From NCBI GenBank assembly GCA_902781515.1, contig CACZJU010000014.1:61009-125008 (forward strand): 64,000 nucleotides of DNA. Direction: 5' to 3'. Below the pieces are notes generated by a model. It had not been told where the DNA came from and did no database searches. It was given only the letters and a program-made list of their open reading frames with translations. Positions 17,210 to 26,094 of the stretch are shown one piece after another. A program made the position numbers and the translations under genes. The stretch's first letter is position 1. Each line of letters starts with the position of its first letter. The DNA comes from an uncultured Bacteroidales bacterium (lineage in GTDB: Bacteria > Bacteroidota > Bacteroidia > Bacteroidales > Bacteroidaceae).

Positions 17210-17240
17210 TCCTCTCCCCTAAAGGGGTAACAATAACATT

Positions 17241-17278
17241 GAAGGCGCTATCCACTACGGATGGCGCCTTCATTTTTT
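17241..17278 (+). terminator. Rho-independent terminator
   Basis: Stem GAAGGCGC (17241-17248) with GCGCCTTC (17264-17271), extended inwards, followed by ATTTTTT. It lies between convergent transcripts (small acidic protein and dgt). Confidence 0.9.
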
Positions 17279-17300
17279 CTATTACGGCAGCAGGTGTGTA

Positions 17301-18653
17301 TTACACCGTGGCGAGGCTCATGCCGTTGATTTTGCGGTAGAGGTCGAGGGCAAAGACATCGGTCATGCCGGAGATGTAGTCGAGAACGGCGAGAACGCGT
17401 TCGTAGAAGGTCTTGGCTTTGATGTCGTACTGCGAGCTGACGCGGTTGATAAGAATCTTGGAATATGTGCGGTCGGTGTGGGTGACAGCATCCAGCATAA
17501 GGTCGAGCAGTTGGGTAATGACCTTGTGACCGGCGATTTCTATGTCAACGACCATACGGGCGTGGTAAATCTTAGCCACGGCAGTTGCCATACAACTTTG
17601 GTAGGCCTGTTTCGGTCGGTCGCTGATGTTGTCTATGAGGCTGCCTTCGAACTGACCTTGCAGGATGGCTTCCTCGTTCTCTACAAACACACGGACGCAT
17701 TCTGTTTCCAGCAGTCCGATGACGATAGAGCGCAGATAGACTATTTGCTCGTTCACGTCGTCTAGCGTAGATAAACGGGTTTTGACTTCCTTTTGTTTCT
17801 TTTCATCAAAGAATGCCAGCAACATCTGGTGTGTTTCCTCTGTAGTCAGGATTTTCAGTTTGTGAGCATCCTCGATGTCCATAATCTGATAGCAGATGTC
17901 GTCGGCAGCCTCCACCAGATATACCAATGGGTAGCGGGCATAGCGTTCGCCTCCCCCTTCTGTATGCAGTTTCTTGATACCAAGTTCTTGGGCTATCTTG
18001 TGATAGTCGGCTGCCTCGCTTTGGAAGAATCCGAACTTTCCCTTCTTGCCAGCTTGGTTGCTGGGGTATGGATACTTGACGATGCTTGCCAAGGTGCTAT
18101 ATGTCATTACAAAACCACCTTCGCGACGTCCTATGAAGTGGTGTGTCAGCAGTCGGAAGGCATTGGCATTTCCCTCGAAATGAATCAGGTCCTGCCATTG
18201 CTCGGAAGTTAAAGAATCGCCCGTTTCATCGCAGAAATAGTCCTTGTACTTCTGTCCTTCCCCCTCGCTGAAATACGAGCCAATGGCACGCTCGCCACTA
18301 TGTCCGAAGGGAGGGTTGCCGAGGTCGTGAGCCAAGCAGGCTGCGCTGACTATGCTTCCCATTTCCGTCAGGTGCGTCTTTGCCAGTTCGGGGTGACGCT
18401 CCAGCAACAGACGGCTTACGTCGTTGCCAAGACTTCGTCCAACGGAGCTGACCTCCAACGAATGTGTCAGACGGTTGTGTACGAATATGCTTCCCGGTAG
18501 GGGAAAGACCTGTGTTTTGTTTTGCAGTCGGCGGAAAGGAGCCGAGAATATCAGTCGGTCGAAATCGCGTTGGAATTCCGAACGGTCGTCTTCGCGATGC
18601 GGGGCTTTCTCTTGTCCCAGCCTTTTGTTAGATAATAGTTGTTCCCATTTCAT
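17301..18653 (-). CDS. dgt: Deoxyguanosinetriphosphate triphosphohydrolase
   Basis: HD-domain dNTPase of 450 residues that splits dGTP (and often other dNTPs) into nucleoside and triphosphate. Motifs: RLIFSAPFRRLQNKTQVFPL, RLTHSLEVSSVGRSLG, and the metal-binding AHDLGNPPFGHSGE at about residue 108, followed by EGNANAFRLL. The start is MKWEQLLSNKR at 18653; the longer frame adds five unlikely residues. A minus-strand TACTTTTG at 18658-18665 would leave almost no leader. It is divergent from dut, which also acts on dNTP pools. Confidence 0.93.
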   Translation of the reverse strand: MKWEQLLSNKRLGQEKAPHREDDRSEFQRDFDRLIFSAPFRRLQNKTQVFPLPGSIFVHNRLTHSLEVSSVGRSLGNDVSRLLLERHPELAKTHLTEMGSIVSAACLAHDLGNPPFGHSGERAIGSYFSEGEGQKYKDYFCDETGDSLTSEQWQDLIHFEGNANAFRLLTHHFIGRREGGFVMTYSTLASIVKYPYPSNQAGKKGKFGFFQSEAADYHKIAQELGIKKLHTEGGGERYARYPLVYLVEAADDICYQIMDIEDAHKLKILTTEETHQMLLAFFDEKKQKEVKTRLSTLDDVNEQIVYLRSIVIGLLETECVRVFVENEEAILQGQFEGSLIDNISDRPKQAYQSCMATAVAKIYHARMVVDIEIAGHKVITQLLDLMLDAVTHTDRTYSKILINRVSSQYDIKAKTFYERVLAVLDYISGMTDVFALDLYRKINGMSLATV

Positions 18654-18709
18654 ATTGCAAAAGTACAAATTTATTTGTAATTCATAATTCGTAATTCATA
18701 ATTATTTCT

Positions 18710-18717
18710 TACCTTTG
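18710..18717 (+). promoter_or_regulatory. Likely -7 box of the dut operon
   Basis: TACCTTTG, 22 nt before the dut ATG. The -33 position falls in an AATTCATAATTCG-type tandem repeat (about 18674-18706) and has no clear TTTG. Confidence 0.5.
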
Positions 18718-18739
18718 GGCGCATTTTAGAGTAGGTCTT

Positions 18740-19171
18740 ATGAAAATCCACATTATTAATGGTTCGCACCACGAGTTGCCACGTTATGAAACGGAGCAGT
18801 CGGCAGGTATGGACTTGCGAGCCAATCTCGACAGTCCCGTTACATTGCAACCCCTTGAACGCAAGCTCATTCCCACTGGTCTGCGTATAGCATTGCCAGT
18901 AGGATATGAGGCTCAGATACGTCCACGCAGCGGTCTTGCCCTCAAGCATGGCATTTCCTTATTGAATACCCCCGGCACCATTGATGCCGACTATCGTGGA
19001 GAGATTGGGGTTATCATGGTTAATCTTAGTCAGGAGCCCTTCGTCGTCAACGATGGTGAGCGCATTGCCCAGATGGTGATAGCGCGTCACGAGCAGGCCG
19101 AATGGGTGGCTGTGGATGTGCTTGATGCCACAGAACGTGGTGAGGGCGGTTTCGGACATACAGGACGATAA
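18740..19171 (+). CDS. dut: dUTP diphosphatase
   Basis: Trimeric dUTPase, 143 residues, converting dUTP to dUMP and keeping uracil out of DNA. All five motifs are visible in order: [44 protein letters not shown], and the C-terminal [11 protein letters not shown] that closes over the active site. First gene of a plus-strand operon that continues into the TPR, DUF4292 and EnvC-like genes with gaps of 1-44 bases. Divergent from dgt. Confidence 0.97.
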   Translation: MKIHIINGSHHELPRYETEQSAGMDLRANLDSPVTLQPLERKLIPTGLRIALPVGYEAQIRPRSGLALKHGISLLNTPGTIDADYRGEIGVIMVNLSQEPFVVNDGERIAQMVIARHEQAEWVAVDVLDATERGEGGFGHTGR

Positions 19172-19172
19172 G

Positions 19173-20939
19173 GTGAGGAGATTCTGGGTATTTGTTCTTA
19201 TGGTAGGTATGGTCGTGTCTGTTCAGGCACGGCATCGTAAGACTGTACCTCAGCCCCCTTCTCGCGTGCAGCTCTCACAGAGCGAGGCACGCAGGCTTTC
19301 CTATTTCTATCAGGAGGGTATAAAGTGCAAGCTCAACAGCCGCTTAAGTGAGGCTCACGACCTCTTCCAGCACTGTCTTTCCATAGACCCGACGAATCCC
19401 GAAGCCCTCTACGAGGCGGCTTATCTGAAATTCTATTTTGGTGAGGACAGTCTTGGCACAGAGATGTTCCGTCGTGTTGTAGAACTCGACAATAAGAACC
19501 CCCAGTATGTGCAGTCGTTGGCAGCGGCCTATCTGGCACGCAACCAGTACGACAAGGCAATCCCTGTGATAGAGCATCTGTCGCAGTTGCAGACTCGCCG
19601 TTCCGACGTTCTTTATCAGTTGGTGGAACTGTACAAGACAAACGGTCAGACCGATGATGCCATACGTGCCGTAGAAAGAATTGAAGTGCTCGAAGGCCGT
19701 TCGCTTCAGACCAGTCTTCAGCGCTATGCACTTTATCTCGATAAGGGTAAGAAACAGGAAGCCTTCGATGTGCTCGAACAGTACGAAAGGGAATCGCCCT
19801 ACGACCTGCGCATTCCAATGATTCGCGGCAAGCAATACCTTCAGCACGGAGATTCGGAAGCGGCATTGCGTTGTTTCGAGAATGTCCGTCGGATTGACCC
19901 TCAGAACGAGGATTTGCCGCTGGCAATGATGGAGTATTACGCTCAAACAGGGCATCCGGAACTACGTGTAGCCCTGCGCGATTCTCTGCTTTATGATTCG
20001 CAGACGCCCGATAACATGCGTGTGCAGATGGCAACCCAGTTGATTGACGACATGAAAGGCGAGCCCAACCACCACGAGCGAATCATGCAGACGCTCGATA
20101 CGCTGGTACACCTTTCCAACACTGCTTCCATGCACACCCTGCGCGTCAGCTATATGATGTATTCCAAGGTGAGTGACGACTCCATCGCCAATGCCATGCG
20201 TGACTTGCTGGTGGTGAATCCTGCCAACGAGAATGCCCAGATGCGACTGGTTGCCTACTATTTGTCGAAACAGGATGTGGAGAACCTGGCAGAGGTCTGC
20301 CGTATAGGCATAAACACACACCCCGAGAAACTCACCAACTATTTCTATCTTGCCCTCTCCCAAGCTCAGCAGAAACAGAACCAACCTGCCATTGAGACTC
20401 TGCGAAGCGGTATCAAGCAGGTGGATGAACATAGCGAACCTCAGCAGGTTGCCGACTTCTATGCCCTACTGGGTGACATACTCCATGAGGAAGGCTTTGT
20501 AGAGGAGTCGTTCCAAGCCTACGACAGTTGTCTTGTCTATCGCGATGATAATGCTTCGTGCCTTAATAATTATGCTTATTTCCTAAGCCTCCGTAACGAA
20601 CGCCTCAGCGATGCCGAACGTATGTCGTATCGTGCCATAAAACTTGAGCCTCTCAACAAGACGTATCTCGACACCTATGCTTGGGTGCTGTTCATGCAAG
20701 GCAACTACACTATGGCACGTTTCTACATCGACCGCGTCATATCCCCCTCGCAAGCCGACAGCGTGTTGCTTGCCGACGACGACGTTCACGCCGAAGTGCT
20801 TGAACATGCAGGCGACATATATGCCCTTTGTGACAATGTGGAGCAAGCCATGCGATACTGGTCGCTGGCTATGCAGAAAGGCGAAGGCAGTGCCATGCTG
20901 GAAAAGAAACTGAAACTAAAACAATATATTAAGGAATGA
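19173..20939 (+). CDS. Exported tetratricopeptide-repeat protein
   Basis: 588 residues from the GTG at 19173, one base after the dut stop. This start gives a clean signal peptide (RRFWVFVLMVGMVVSVQA), while the longer frame overlaps dut. The mature part is almost entirely TPR helices, e.g. SEAHDLFQHCLSIDPTNPEA, a central block around 140-330 and a C-terminal block with LNNYAYFLSLRNERLSDAER. TPR proteins are scaffolds; in this operon, before a LolB-like DUF4292 lipoprotein and an EnvC-like protein, a periplasmic envelope role is inferred. The last codons overlap the next gene by 4 bases. Confidence 0.85.
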   Translation: MRRFWVFVLMVGMVVSVQARHRKTVPQPPSRVQLSQSEARRLSYFYQEGIKCKLNSRLSEAHDLFQHCLSIDPTNPEALYEAAYLKFYFGEDSLGTEMFRRVVELDNKNPQYVQSLAAAYLARNQYDKAIPVIEHLSQLQTRRSDVLYQLVELYKTNGQTDDAIRAVERIEVLEGRSLQTSLQRYALYLDKGKKQEAFDVLEQYERESPYDLRIPMIRGKQYLQHGDSEAALRCFENVRRIDPQNEDLPLAMMEYYAQTGHPELRVALRDSLLYDSQTPDNMRVQMATQLIDDMKGEPNHHERIMQTLDTLVHLSNTASMHTLRVSYMMYSKVSDDSIANAMRDLLVVNPANENAQMRLVAYYLSKQDVENLAEVCRIGINTHPEKLTNYFYLALSQAQQKQNQPAIETLRSGIKQVDEHSEPQQVADFYALLGDILHEEGFVEESFQAYDSCLVYRDDNASCLNNYAYFLSLRNERLSDAERMSYRAIKLEPLNKTYLDTYAWVLFMQGNYTMARFYIDRVISPSQADSVLLADDDVHAEVLEHAGDIYALCDNVEQAMRYWSLAMQKGEGSAMLEKKLKLKQYIKE

Positions 20940-21730
20940 ATACACGTAAACTCATAATCGCTTCAATGGCTGCTGCCGTGCTTTTGGCAGGTTGCCGTTC
21001 GTCGCGTCATGCTGCACGTACTGATACGACTGTTCCTACCGACGTGACCACTGGTGCCTCCCAACGTGTTGTGGAAGAGAATACACAGACCACTCCGAAG
21101 ACTCAGAAGGAGGAAAAGGAAACGAAGAAAGACAAGAAGCAGGATAAGAAACAGGAAAAGAAGCAGGCGTCCACAGATGTCCATCAGAAGACCGATGTAG
21201 AAGCCGTATCGGCGAAACTCGCCCTTACTCTTCGCTATGGCTCCAAGAAGATGAAGCTCAGTGGAACATATCGCCTGAAGAGAAACGATGTGGTTCAGAT
21301 TAACCTTACATATCAACTGCTTTTCGTGCCCATAAATGTTGGTACGCTTGAACTGACACCAGATTACCTGCTGTTCCTCGACCGTTACAATAAGCGCTAT
21401 TGCCGTATCGCTTACACAGAAATGCCCTCGCTGGCTATGTCTGGCATAGGATTCGACTATTTCCAACGCATCTTCTGGGGCGATGCCGAGCAATCCATCA
21501 TTCCTACATTTGAATGGAGCTACGGTAACTGGCAACCGTTGGGCAACGGCGAATTCCCTGGCAACATCGAGTTCCAGTTGAAGATGACATCGGAAGCTTA
21601 TCGTGCAACATTCGAGCTGTCAAACATCACAGCCACCGACAACTGGCCTACACGTACCAATGTGGGTTCCGAATACAAATCAATAACGCTCGATGCAGCC
21701 CTTAGGGCTTTGATGTCGATTGCTAAGTGA
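20936..21730 (+). CDS. DUF4292 lipoprotein
   Basis: 264 residues. Lipoprotein signal MAAAVLLAGC with the lipobox Cys at about residue 20, then a very Lys/Glu/Gln-rich linker (about 55-80) and a LolB-like beta domain typical of DUF4292. That domain includes KLALTLRYGSKKMKLSGTYR and VPINVGTLELTPDYLLFLDR. Probably an outer-membrane lipoprotein facing the periplasm. The molecular role is unknown; the fold resembles lipoprotein carriers. ATGA overlap with the TPR gene indicates coupling. Confidence 0.85.
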   Translation: MNTRKLIIASMAAAVLLAGCRSSRHAARTDTTVPTDVTTGASQRVVEENTQTTPKTQKEEKETKKDKKQDKKQEKKQASTDVHQKTDVEAVSAKLALTLRYGSKKMKLSGTYRLKRNDVVQINLTYQLLFVPINVGTLELTPDYLLFLDRYNKRYCRIAYTEMPSLAMSGIGFDYFQRIFWGDAEQSIIPTFEWSYGNWQPLGNGEFPGNIEFQLKMTSEAYRATFELSNITATDNWPTRTNVGSEYKSITLDAALRALMSIAK

Positions 21731-21734
21731 TTTT

Positions 21735-21774
21735 TAAAGTTTAGAGTTTAGAGTTTAGGGTTTAGAGATTAGAG
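21735..21774. repeat. GTTTAGAGTTTAGA short tandem repeat
   Basis: Degenerate 7-nt tandem repeat filling the gap before the EnvC-like gene. Confidence 0.75.
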
Positions 21775-23076
21775 ATGAGAATACAGCGCAGGCTCCTGCT
21801 TTTTATGTTGACTATGTTGTTCTGCTTAGCCATGCCGGCACAGAACAGCAAGCGTGTTCGTGACCTTCAGAATCAGAAAGCACAGTTGCAGAAAGACCTT
21901 AAACGTTCGAAAACGGCTCTCGACAAGACCCGTAGCGACGTGAAAAAGGGACAGCTCAACATACGCTATTTGGATCAGGAGATAGAGGTGCGAGTGCACT
22001 ATATCCACCAGACGGAACACGAGATTGACAGTCTGCAGGCAGTAATGGACAGTGTTCAGGCACAGATAGAGTATCTCGACAGTGTGCTCACTTCCAAGAA
22101 GCAGAAATACGTCAACACTCTGCGTGCCGCCCAAGCCTATCGCAAGGTCAACAGCACTCTGCTGTTTGCCCTCTCGGCACAGGATATCACCAAGATGTAT
22201 CGTCGCCTGCGCTATACTCGTCAGTATGCTTCCTTCGAGCGTGCTCTTGGTGAGGAGGTGCAGATTAAGCAGATAGAACTCCTCGAACGTCAAAACCAAT
22301 TGCTGGCACTCAAGAGCGAGATGAATCGCAAGATGCGCATTCTTGTAGAGGAACGTGCCAAACTCAGCCGTCAGCAGGTGGAACAGCAGCGCGAGGTTAA
22401 TTCCTTGGAAAAGAAAGCCAAAGACCTCCAGAAGCAGGTTAGCGATAAGGAGAAACAAATCGTAGCCCTTCAGAAGAAGATAGACCAGGTGGTGGCAGAG
22501 GAGATACGCAAGGCAGAGGAAGAACGAAAGCGCCGCGAGGCTGAAGCCCGCAGAAAGGCTGAGGCTGCAAAGGCTGCTGCCAAGAAGAATGCCGGAACAC
22601 CTGCCAAGACCACTACACAATCCAGCAAGCCTGCCACCTCTTGGTTGACGCCGGAGGAGAAGAAACTCAACGGTAGTTTCGAACAGAACAAAGGTCGTCT
22701 GCCTGTGCCCATAACAGGTGAATATATGATTGGTGCCCACTTTGGCTCCAATACATCAGGACATTCTCATGTTACGCTCACCAATAAGGGCACCAACTAT
22801 GTCGGACGCTCTGGAGCACGTGCTCGCACGGTGTTCGACGGCGAGGTGTCACGTGTAGTGAACTTTGGTGGAATGAAGATTGTGCTGGTTCGTCACGGAA
22901 GTTACATCTCAGTATATAGTAACCTCTCAAGTGTCATCGTTACTCGTGGACAGAAACTGAAGGCTCGCGACCTGTTGGGCACAGTTGCCGATGATGGCAC
23001 TGGGCGTTATGTCCTCCACTTCCAGCTCCGTAGGGAGACGACTCTCCTCAATCCGGAGCAGTGGCTCGGGCGATAA
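21775..23076 (+). CDS. EnvC-like murein hydrolase activator (coiled coil plus degenerate LytM/M23)
   Basis: 433 residues: signal peptide (LLLFMLTMLFCLAMPAQ), a long coiled coil (about 25-250, many Gln/Lys/Glu heptads), a basic Ala/Lys linker, and a C-terminal LytM/M23 fold (about 305-433, e.g. GEVSRVVNFGGMKIVLVRHG). The metal ligands of active M23 peptidases are not intact: the HxxxD region reads TNYVGRSGARAR and the HxH position reads LHFQLR. This is the pattern of EnvC, which activates amidases rather than cutting peptidoglycan. Last gene of the dut operon. Convergent, 4 bases from the next gene. Confidence 0.85.
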   Translation: MRIQRRLLLFMLTMLFCLAMPAQNSKRVRDLQNQKAQLQKDLKRSKTALDKTRSDVKKGQLNIRYLDQEIEVRVHYIHQTEHEIDSLQAVMDSVQAQIEYLDSVLTSKKQKYVNTLRAAQAYRKVNSTLLFALSAQDITKMYRRLRYTRQYASFERALGEEVQIKQIELLERQNQLLALKSEMNRKMRILVEERAKLSRQQVEQQREVNSLEKKAKDLQKQVSDKEKQIVALQKKIDQVVAEEIRKAEEERKRREAEARRKAEAAKAAAKKNAGTPAKTTTQSSKPATSWLTPEEKKLNGSFEQNKGRLPVPITGEYMIGAHFGSNTSGHSHVTLTNKGTNYVGRSGARARTVFDGEVSRVVNFGGMKIVLVRHGSYISVYSNLSSVIVTRGQKLKARDLLGTVADDGTGRYVLHFQLRRETTLLNPEQWLGR

Positions 23077-23080
23077 CTTC

Positions 23081-24142
23081 TCACAGCTTCAAGCCGTCAA
23101 GCAGAAGGGCATAAAGCTCGATGGCTTCGCTAATTTCGTGCAGTTCTATGTATTCGTCGGCAGTGTGACTGCGGCTGCTCTCGCCCGGTCCCATCTTCAG
23201 ACTGGGGCAATGCATTAGGGCTTGGTCGCTCAGCGTCGGACTGCCAAAGGGCTTACGTCCAAACTCTACAGCTTTGCGCACAAGAGGGTGTTCCAACCCG
23301 ATGCGGCTTGACGACAGGCGCGTACTGCGAGCCACCACGTCGCTCTTAAGGTGTGAACTTATCTCTTTCAGTATTTCCTCGTTTGAGTGCATTTCGTTCG
23401 TACGGACATCCACTACGAAGTGGCAGCGGTCGGGCACTACGTTGTGCTGAGTACCACAGTCAATCATCGTCACCGTTGTCTTTGTACGTCCCAACAGCGG
23501 ACTCTCCTCGCCCCACACTTTTGTGCGAAGCCATTGGATGTCGTCAATGGCATGATAGAGGGCATTGTCCCCTTCGTTGCGAGCAGCATGTCCTGAACGC
23601 CCGTGGGCTGTGCAGTCGAGCACCATCAGTCCTCTTTCGGCTATAGCAGGCTGCATACCTGTTGGTTCGCCCACCAAAGCCACGTCTATATGTGGAAGCA
23701 GGGTTAGAGCCAGTTCTGCACCATTGCGTCCGCTCACCTCTTCCTCTGCCGATGCCAGCATCACTATGTTGTATTCCTGACTTTTCTCCGACAGAATTCT
23801 ATATACCTGTAGCAGACTTACCAGAGATGCGCCGTCGTCGTTTGCTCCCAGTCCATACAGGCGATTGCCTTCTCGCTGAGCCTTGTGTGGTTCGCGCGTC
23901 CATCCGCTGGCAGGCTTAACCGTATCTATGTGGGCACACAGCAACAGTGTCTTCCGTCCGGCATCAAATCCGGGGGCGATAGACCACAGGTTGTTGCCTT
24001 CGCGCTGAGGCTCCATGCCTCGTTCCGTCATCCATGCCTGCAACAGGTCTGCTGCCGCCGTTTCTTCGCGACTCACTCTGGGGGTTTCTATCAACCGCTT
24101 CAACAGCTCCACGGCTTCGTTGGTTAGTATTTTTATGTCCAT
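23081..24142 (-). CDS. M20 family deacetylase/deacylase (ArgE/DapE-like)
   Basis: 353 residues. Zinc-dependent M20 peptidase-fold enzyme. Metal-binding regions are CAHIDTVKPASGW, GLGANDDGASLVSLL and SAEEEVSGRNGAE, with GEPTGMQPAIAERG and a dimerisation domain containing GRSGHAARNEGDNA. In Bacteroidota, close relatives act as N-acetyl- or N-succinylornithine deacetylase in arginine synthesis; that specificity is inferred. The start is MDIKILTNEAVELL at 24142; the longer frame reads hydrophobic leader DNA. A minus-strand TATCTTTG lies at 24164-24171. Confidence 0.88.
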   Translation of the reverse strand: MDIKILTNEAVELLKRLIETPRVSREETAAADLLQAWMTERGMEPQREGNNLWSIAPGFDAGRKTLLLCAHIDTVKPASGWTREPHKAQREGNRLYGLGANDDGASLVSLLQVYRILSEKSQEYNIVMLASAEEEVSGRNGAELALTLLPHIDVALVGEPTGMQPAIAERGLMVLDCTAHGRSGHAARNEGDNALYHAIDDIQWLRTKVWGEESPLLGRTKTTVTMIDCGTQHNVVPDRCHFVVDVRTNEMHSNEEILKEISSHLKSDVVARSTRLSSSRIGLEHPLVRKAVEFGRKPFGSPTLSDQALMHCPSLKMGPGESSRSHTADEYIELHEISEAIELYALLLDGLKL

Positions 24143-24231
24143 TGTTATCTGTATTTGTCGGCAAAGATAAAGTAAAAATACAATAAATTGATACATAATC
24201 CCCACAAATCTTTAATGTTGGCAATGATAAA

Positions 24232-24263
24232 TTTGGCATTTCGCAGGCTTTTATGTAATTTTG
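24232..24263 (+). promoter_or_regulatory. Promoter of the acyl-CoA ligase gene
   Basis: TTTG 24232-24235, 20 nt, TAATTTTG 24256-24263, then the ATG at 24286. The spacer begins GCATTTCGC, the same as the spacer of the promoter at 10596-10627. Confidence 0.75.
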
Positions 24264-24285
24264 CGAAAATTAAATTAGGGTAACT

Positions 24286-26094
24286 ATGCTTAACGAAACT
24301 CCCCTTAGCCGTGTGATTCACTCTCAGGCAGAGCGATACGGCGAACGCGTGGCTTTACGCTATCGTGACTATGACCTCGGAAAATGGTGCGACATCTCTT
24401 GGCTGGATTTTTCACACCGTGTCAAACTGGTCAGCAATGCCTTGCTGGAGATGGGAGTGGGAGTGCAGGAAAACATAGCCACCTTCTCTCAGAACAAGCC
24501 CGAGTGCCTGTTTGTGGACTTCGGTGCCTACGGCATACGTGCCGTCACCATTCCTTTCTATGCCACCAGCAGCGAGACGCAGGTGAAATATATGGTATCG
24601 GATGCCAATATCCGCTACATTTTCGTAGGCGAGCAGTATCAGTACGACATTGCCCTGCGTGTGATGCAGATAGGTCCACATGTCAAGAAGTTGATAATCT
24701 TCGACCCCCATGTTGTCAAGAACCCGCAGGACACCACCAGCATCTACTTCGATGAGTTCCTGCAGATGGGCGAGGGACTGCAGCATCAAGAGGAAGTGGA
24801 GAAGCGTAGCGACGAGCTGAAGCCCGAAGACCTCGCAAACGTTCTCTACACCAGTGGTACAACAGGCTTGTCGAAGGGTGTCATGCAGACTCATCTTCAG
24901 TATGCAACAGCCTTCCGCGGTCATGTGTCGGCACTTCCCCTTTCCGATCAGGATGTCATTCTGAACTTCCTTCCCTTCACTCATATCTTCGAGCGTGCTT
25001 GGAGCTATCTCTGCATTTGCTACGGTTGCACACTGTGCGTAAATCTCAAGCCGCAGGATGTGTTGCAGTCTATGCTCGAGGTTCATCCAACATGTATGTC
25101 GGCTGTGCCTCGTTTCTGGGAGAAGGTATATGCAGGTGTTAAGGAGAAGATAAACTCCAGCCCTGCAGTACAGCGCACGCTTATGCTCGATGCCTTGCGT
25201 GTGGGCAAGGAGTACAATGTCAAGTATCGTATGCGAGGCATAGTGCCTCCTGTCAGCCTGAAGATGAAGTATAAGTTCTACGAGAAGACCATCATAGCCC
25301 TGCTCCTCAAGAACTTGGGACTCGAGCGTCAGAACTTCTTCCCCACCGCTGGTGCTGCCGTGCCTGTGGAGGTCGAGGAGTTTGTACATGCCTGCGGCAT
25401 CGGTATGATAGTGGGTTACGGACTTACTGAATCCTGTGCCACCGTCTCCTGCGACCGTTGGAACAAGACTATAAGCCTCGGTTCTGTAGGCCGTGTACTT
25501 GACGGAGTGAATGTGAAGATTGGTGAGAACAACGAGGTCCTGCTGAAAGGTGACACCATCACTAAGGGCTACTATCGCAAGGCAGAAGTAACGGCAAACG
25601 CATTCGACAAGGACGGATGGTTCCACACTGGCGATGCCGGATATCTGAAGGACGGAGAACTCTTCCTGACCGACCGTATCAAGGACCTCTTCAAGACCAG
25701 CAATGGTAAGTACATAGCTCCGCAAATGATAGAGACGAAACTCGTTGTGGACCGTTTCATCGACCAAATCGTCATCATTGCCGACCAGCACAAGTTTGTT
25801 TCTGCCCTTGTCATTCCCGATTATCCTGTACTTGAGAGTTGGGCGAAGAAACACAACATCGAATATAAGGACCGTGCCGAGCTTTGTGCCAATCCTGAGG
25901 CTGTGAAGATGGTGATGGAGCGCATAGAGACCCTGCAGCAGGAGTTTGCCCACTACGAACAGGTGAAGCGCATCACTCTGCTGCCCACGCCGTTCAGCAT
26001 GGAACGTGGTGAACTTACAAACACTCTGAAGGTGAAACGCCCTGTAGTATATCAGAACTACAAGGCCGAGATTGAGAAAATGTACGAAGAATGA
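24286..26094 (+). CDS. Long-chain fatty acid-CoA ligase (AMP-forming)
   Basis: 602-residue ANL-superfamily enzyme activating fatty acids to acyl-AMP and then acyl-CoA. The P-loop-like LYTSGTTGLSKGVMQTH is at about residue 188. NFLPFTHIFERAWSY, GMIVGYGLTESCATVSC and WFHTGDAGYLKDGELFLTDR are the other ANL motifs, and a C-terminal lysine domain follows (ELTNTLKVKRPVV). The sequence style is that of the FadD15/ACSL type found throughout Bacteroidota. Overlaps prfB by 4 bases (ATGA). Confidence 0.93.
   Translation: MLNETPLSRVIHSQAERYGERVALRYRDYDLGKWCDISWLDFSHRVKLVSNALLEMGVGVQENIATFSQNKPECLFVDFGAYGIRAVTIPFYATSSETQVKYMVSDANIRYIFVGEQYQYDIALRVMQIGPHVKKLIIFDPHVVKNPQDTTSIYFDEFLQMGEGLQHQEEVEKRSDELKPEDLANVLYTSGTTGLSKGVMQTHLQYATAFRGHVSALPLSDQDVILNFLPFTHIFERAWSYLCICYGCTLCVNLKPQDVLQSMLEVHPTCMSAVPRFWEKVYAGVKEKINSSPAVQRTLMLDALRVGKEYNVKYRMRGIVPPVSLKMKYKFYEKTIIALLLKNLGLERQNFFPTAGAAVPVEVEEFVHACGIGMIVGYGLTESCATVSCDRWNKTISLGSVGRVLDGVNVKIGENNEVLLKGDTITKGYYRKAEVTANAFDKDGWFHTGDAGYLKDGELFLTDRIKDLFKTSNGKYIAPQMIETKLVVDRFIDQIVIIADQHKFVSALVIPDYPVLESWAKKHNIEYKDRAELCANPEAVKMVMERIETLQQEFAHYEQVKRITLLPTPFSMERGELTNTLKVKRPVVYQNYKAEIEKMYEE

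Noticed and set aside
24412-25953. 513-codon minus-strand frame opposite the acyl-CoA ligase
   Set aside because: Shadow of a well-supported gene; no family motifs, no promoter.
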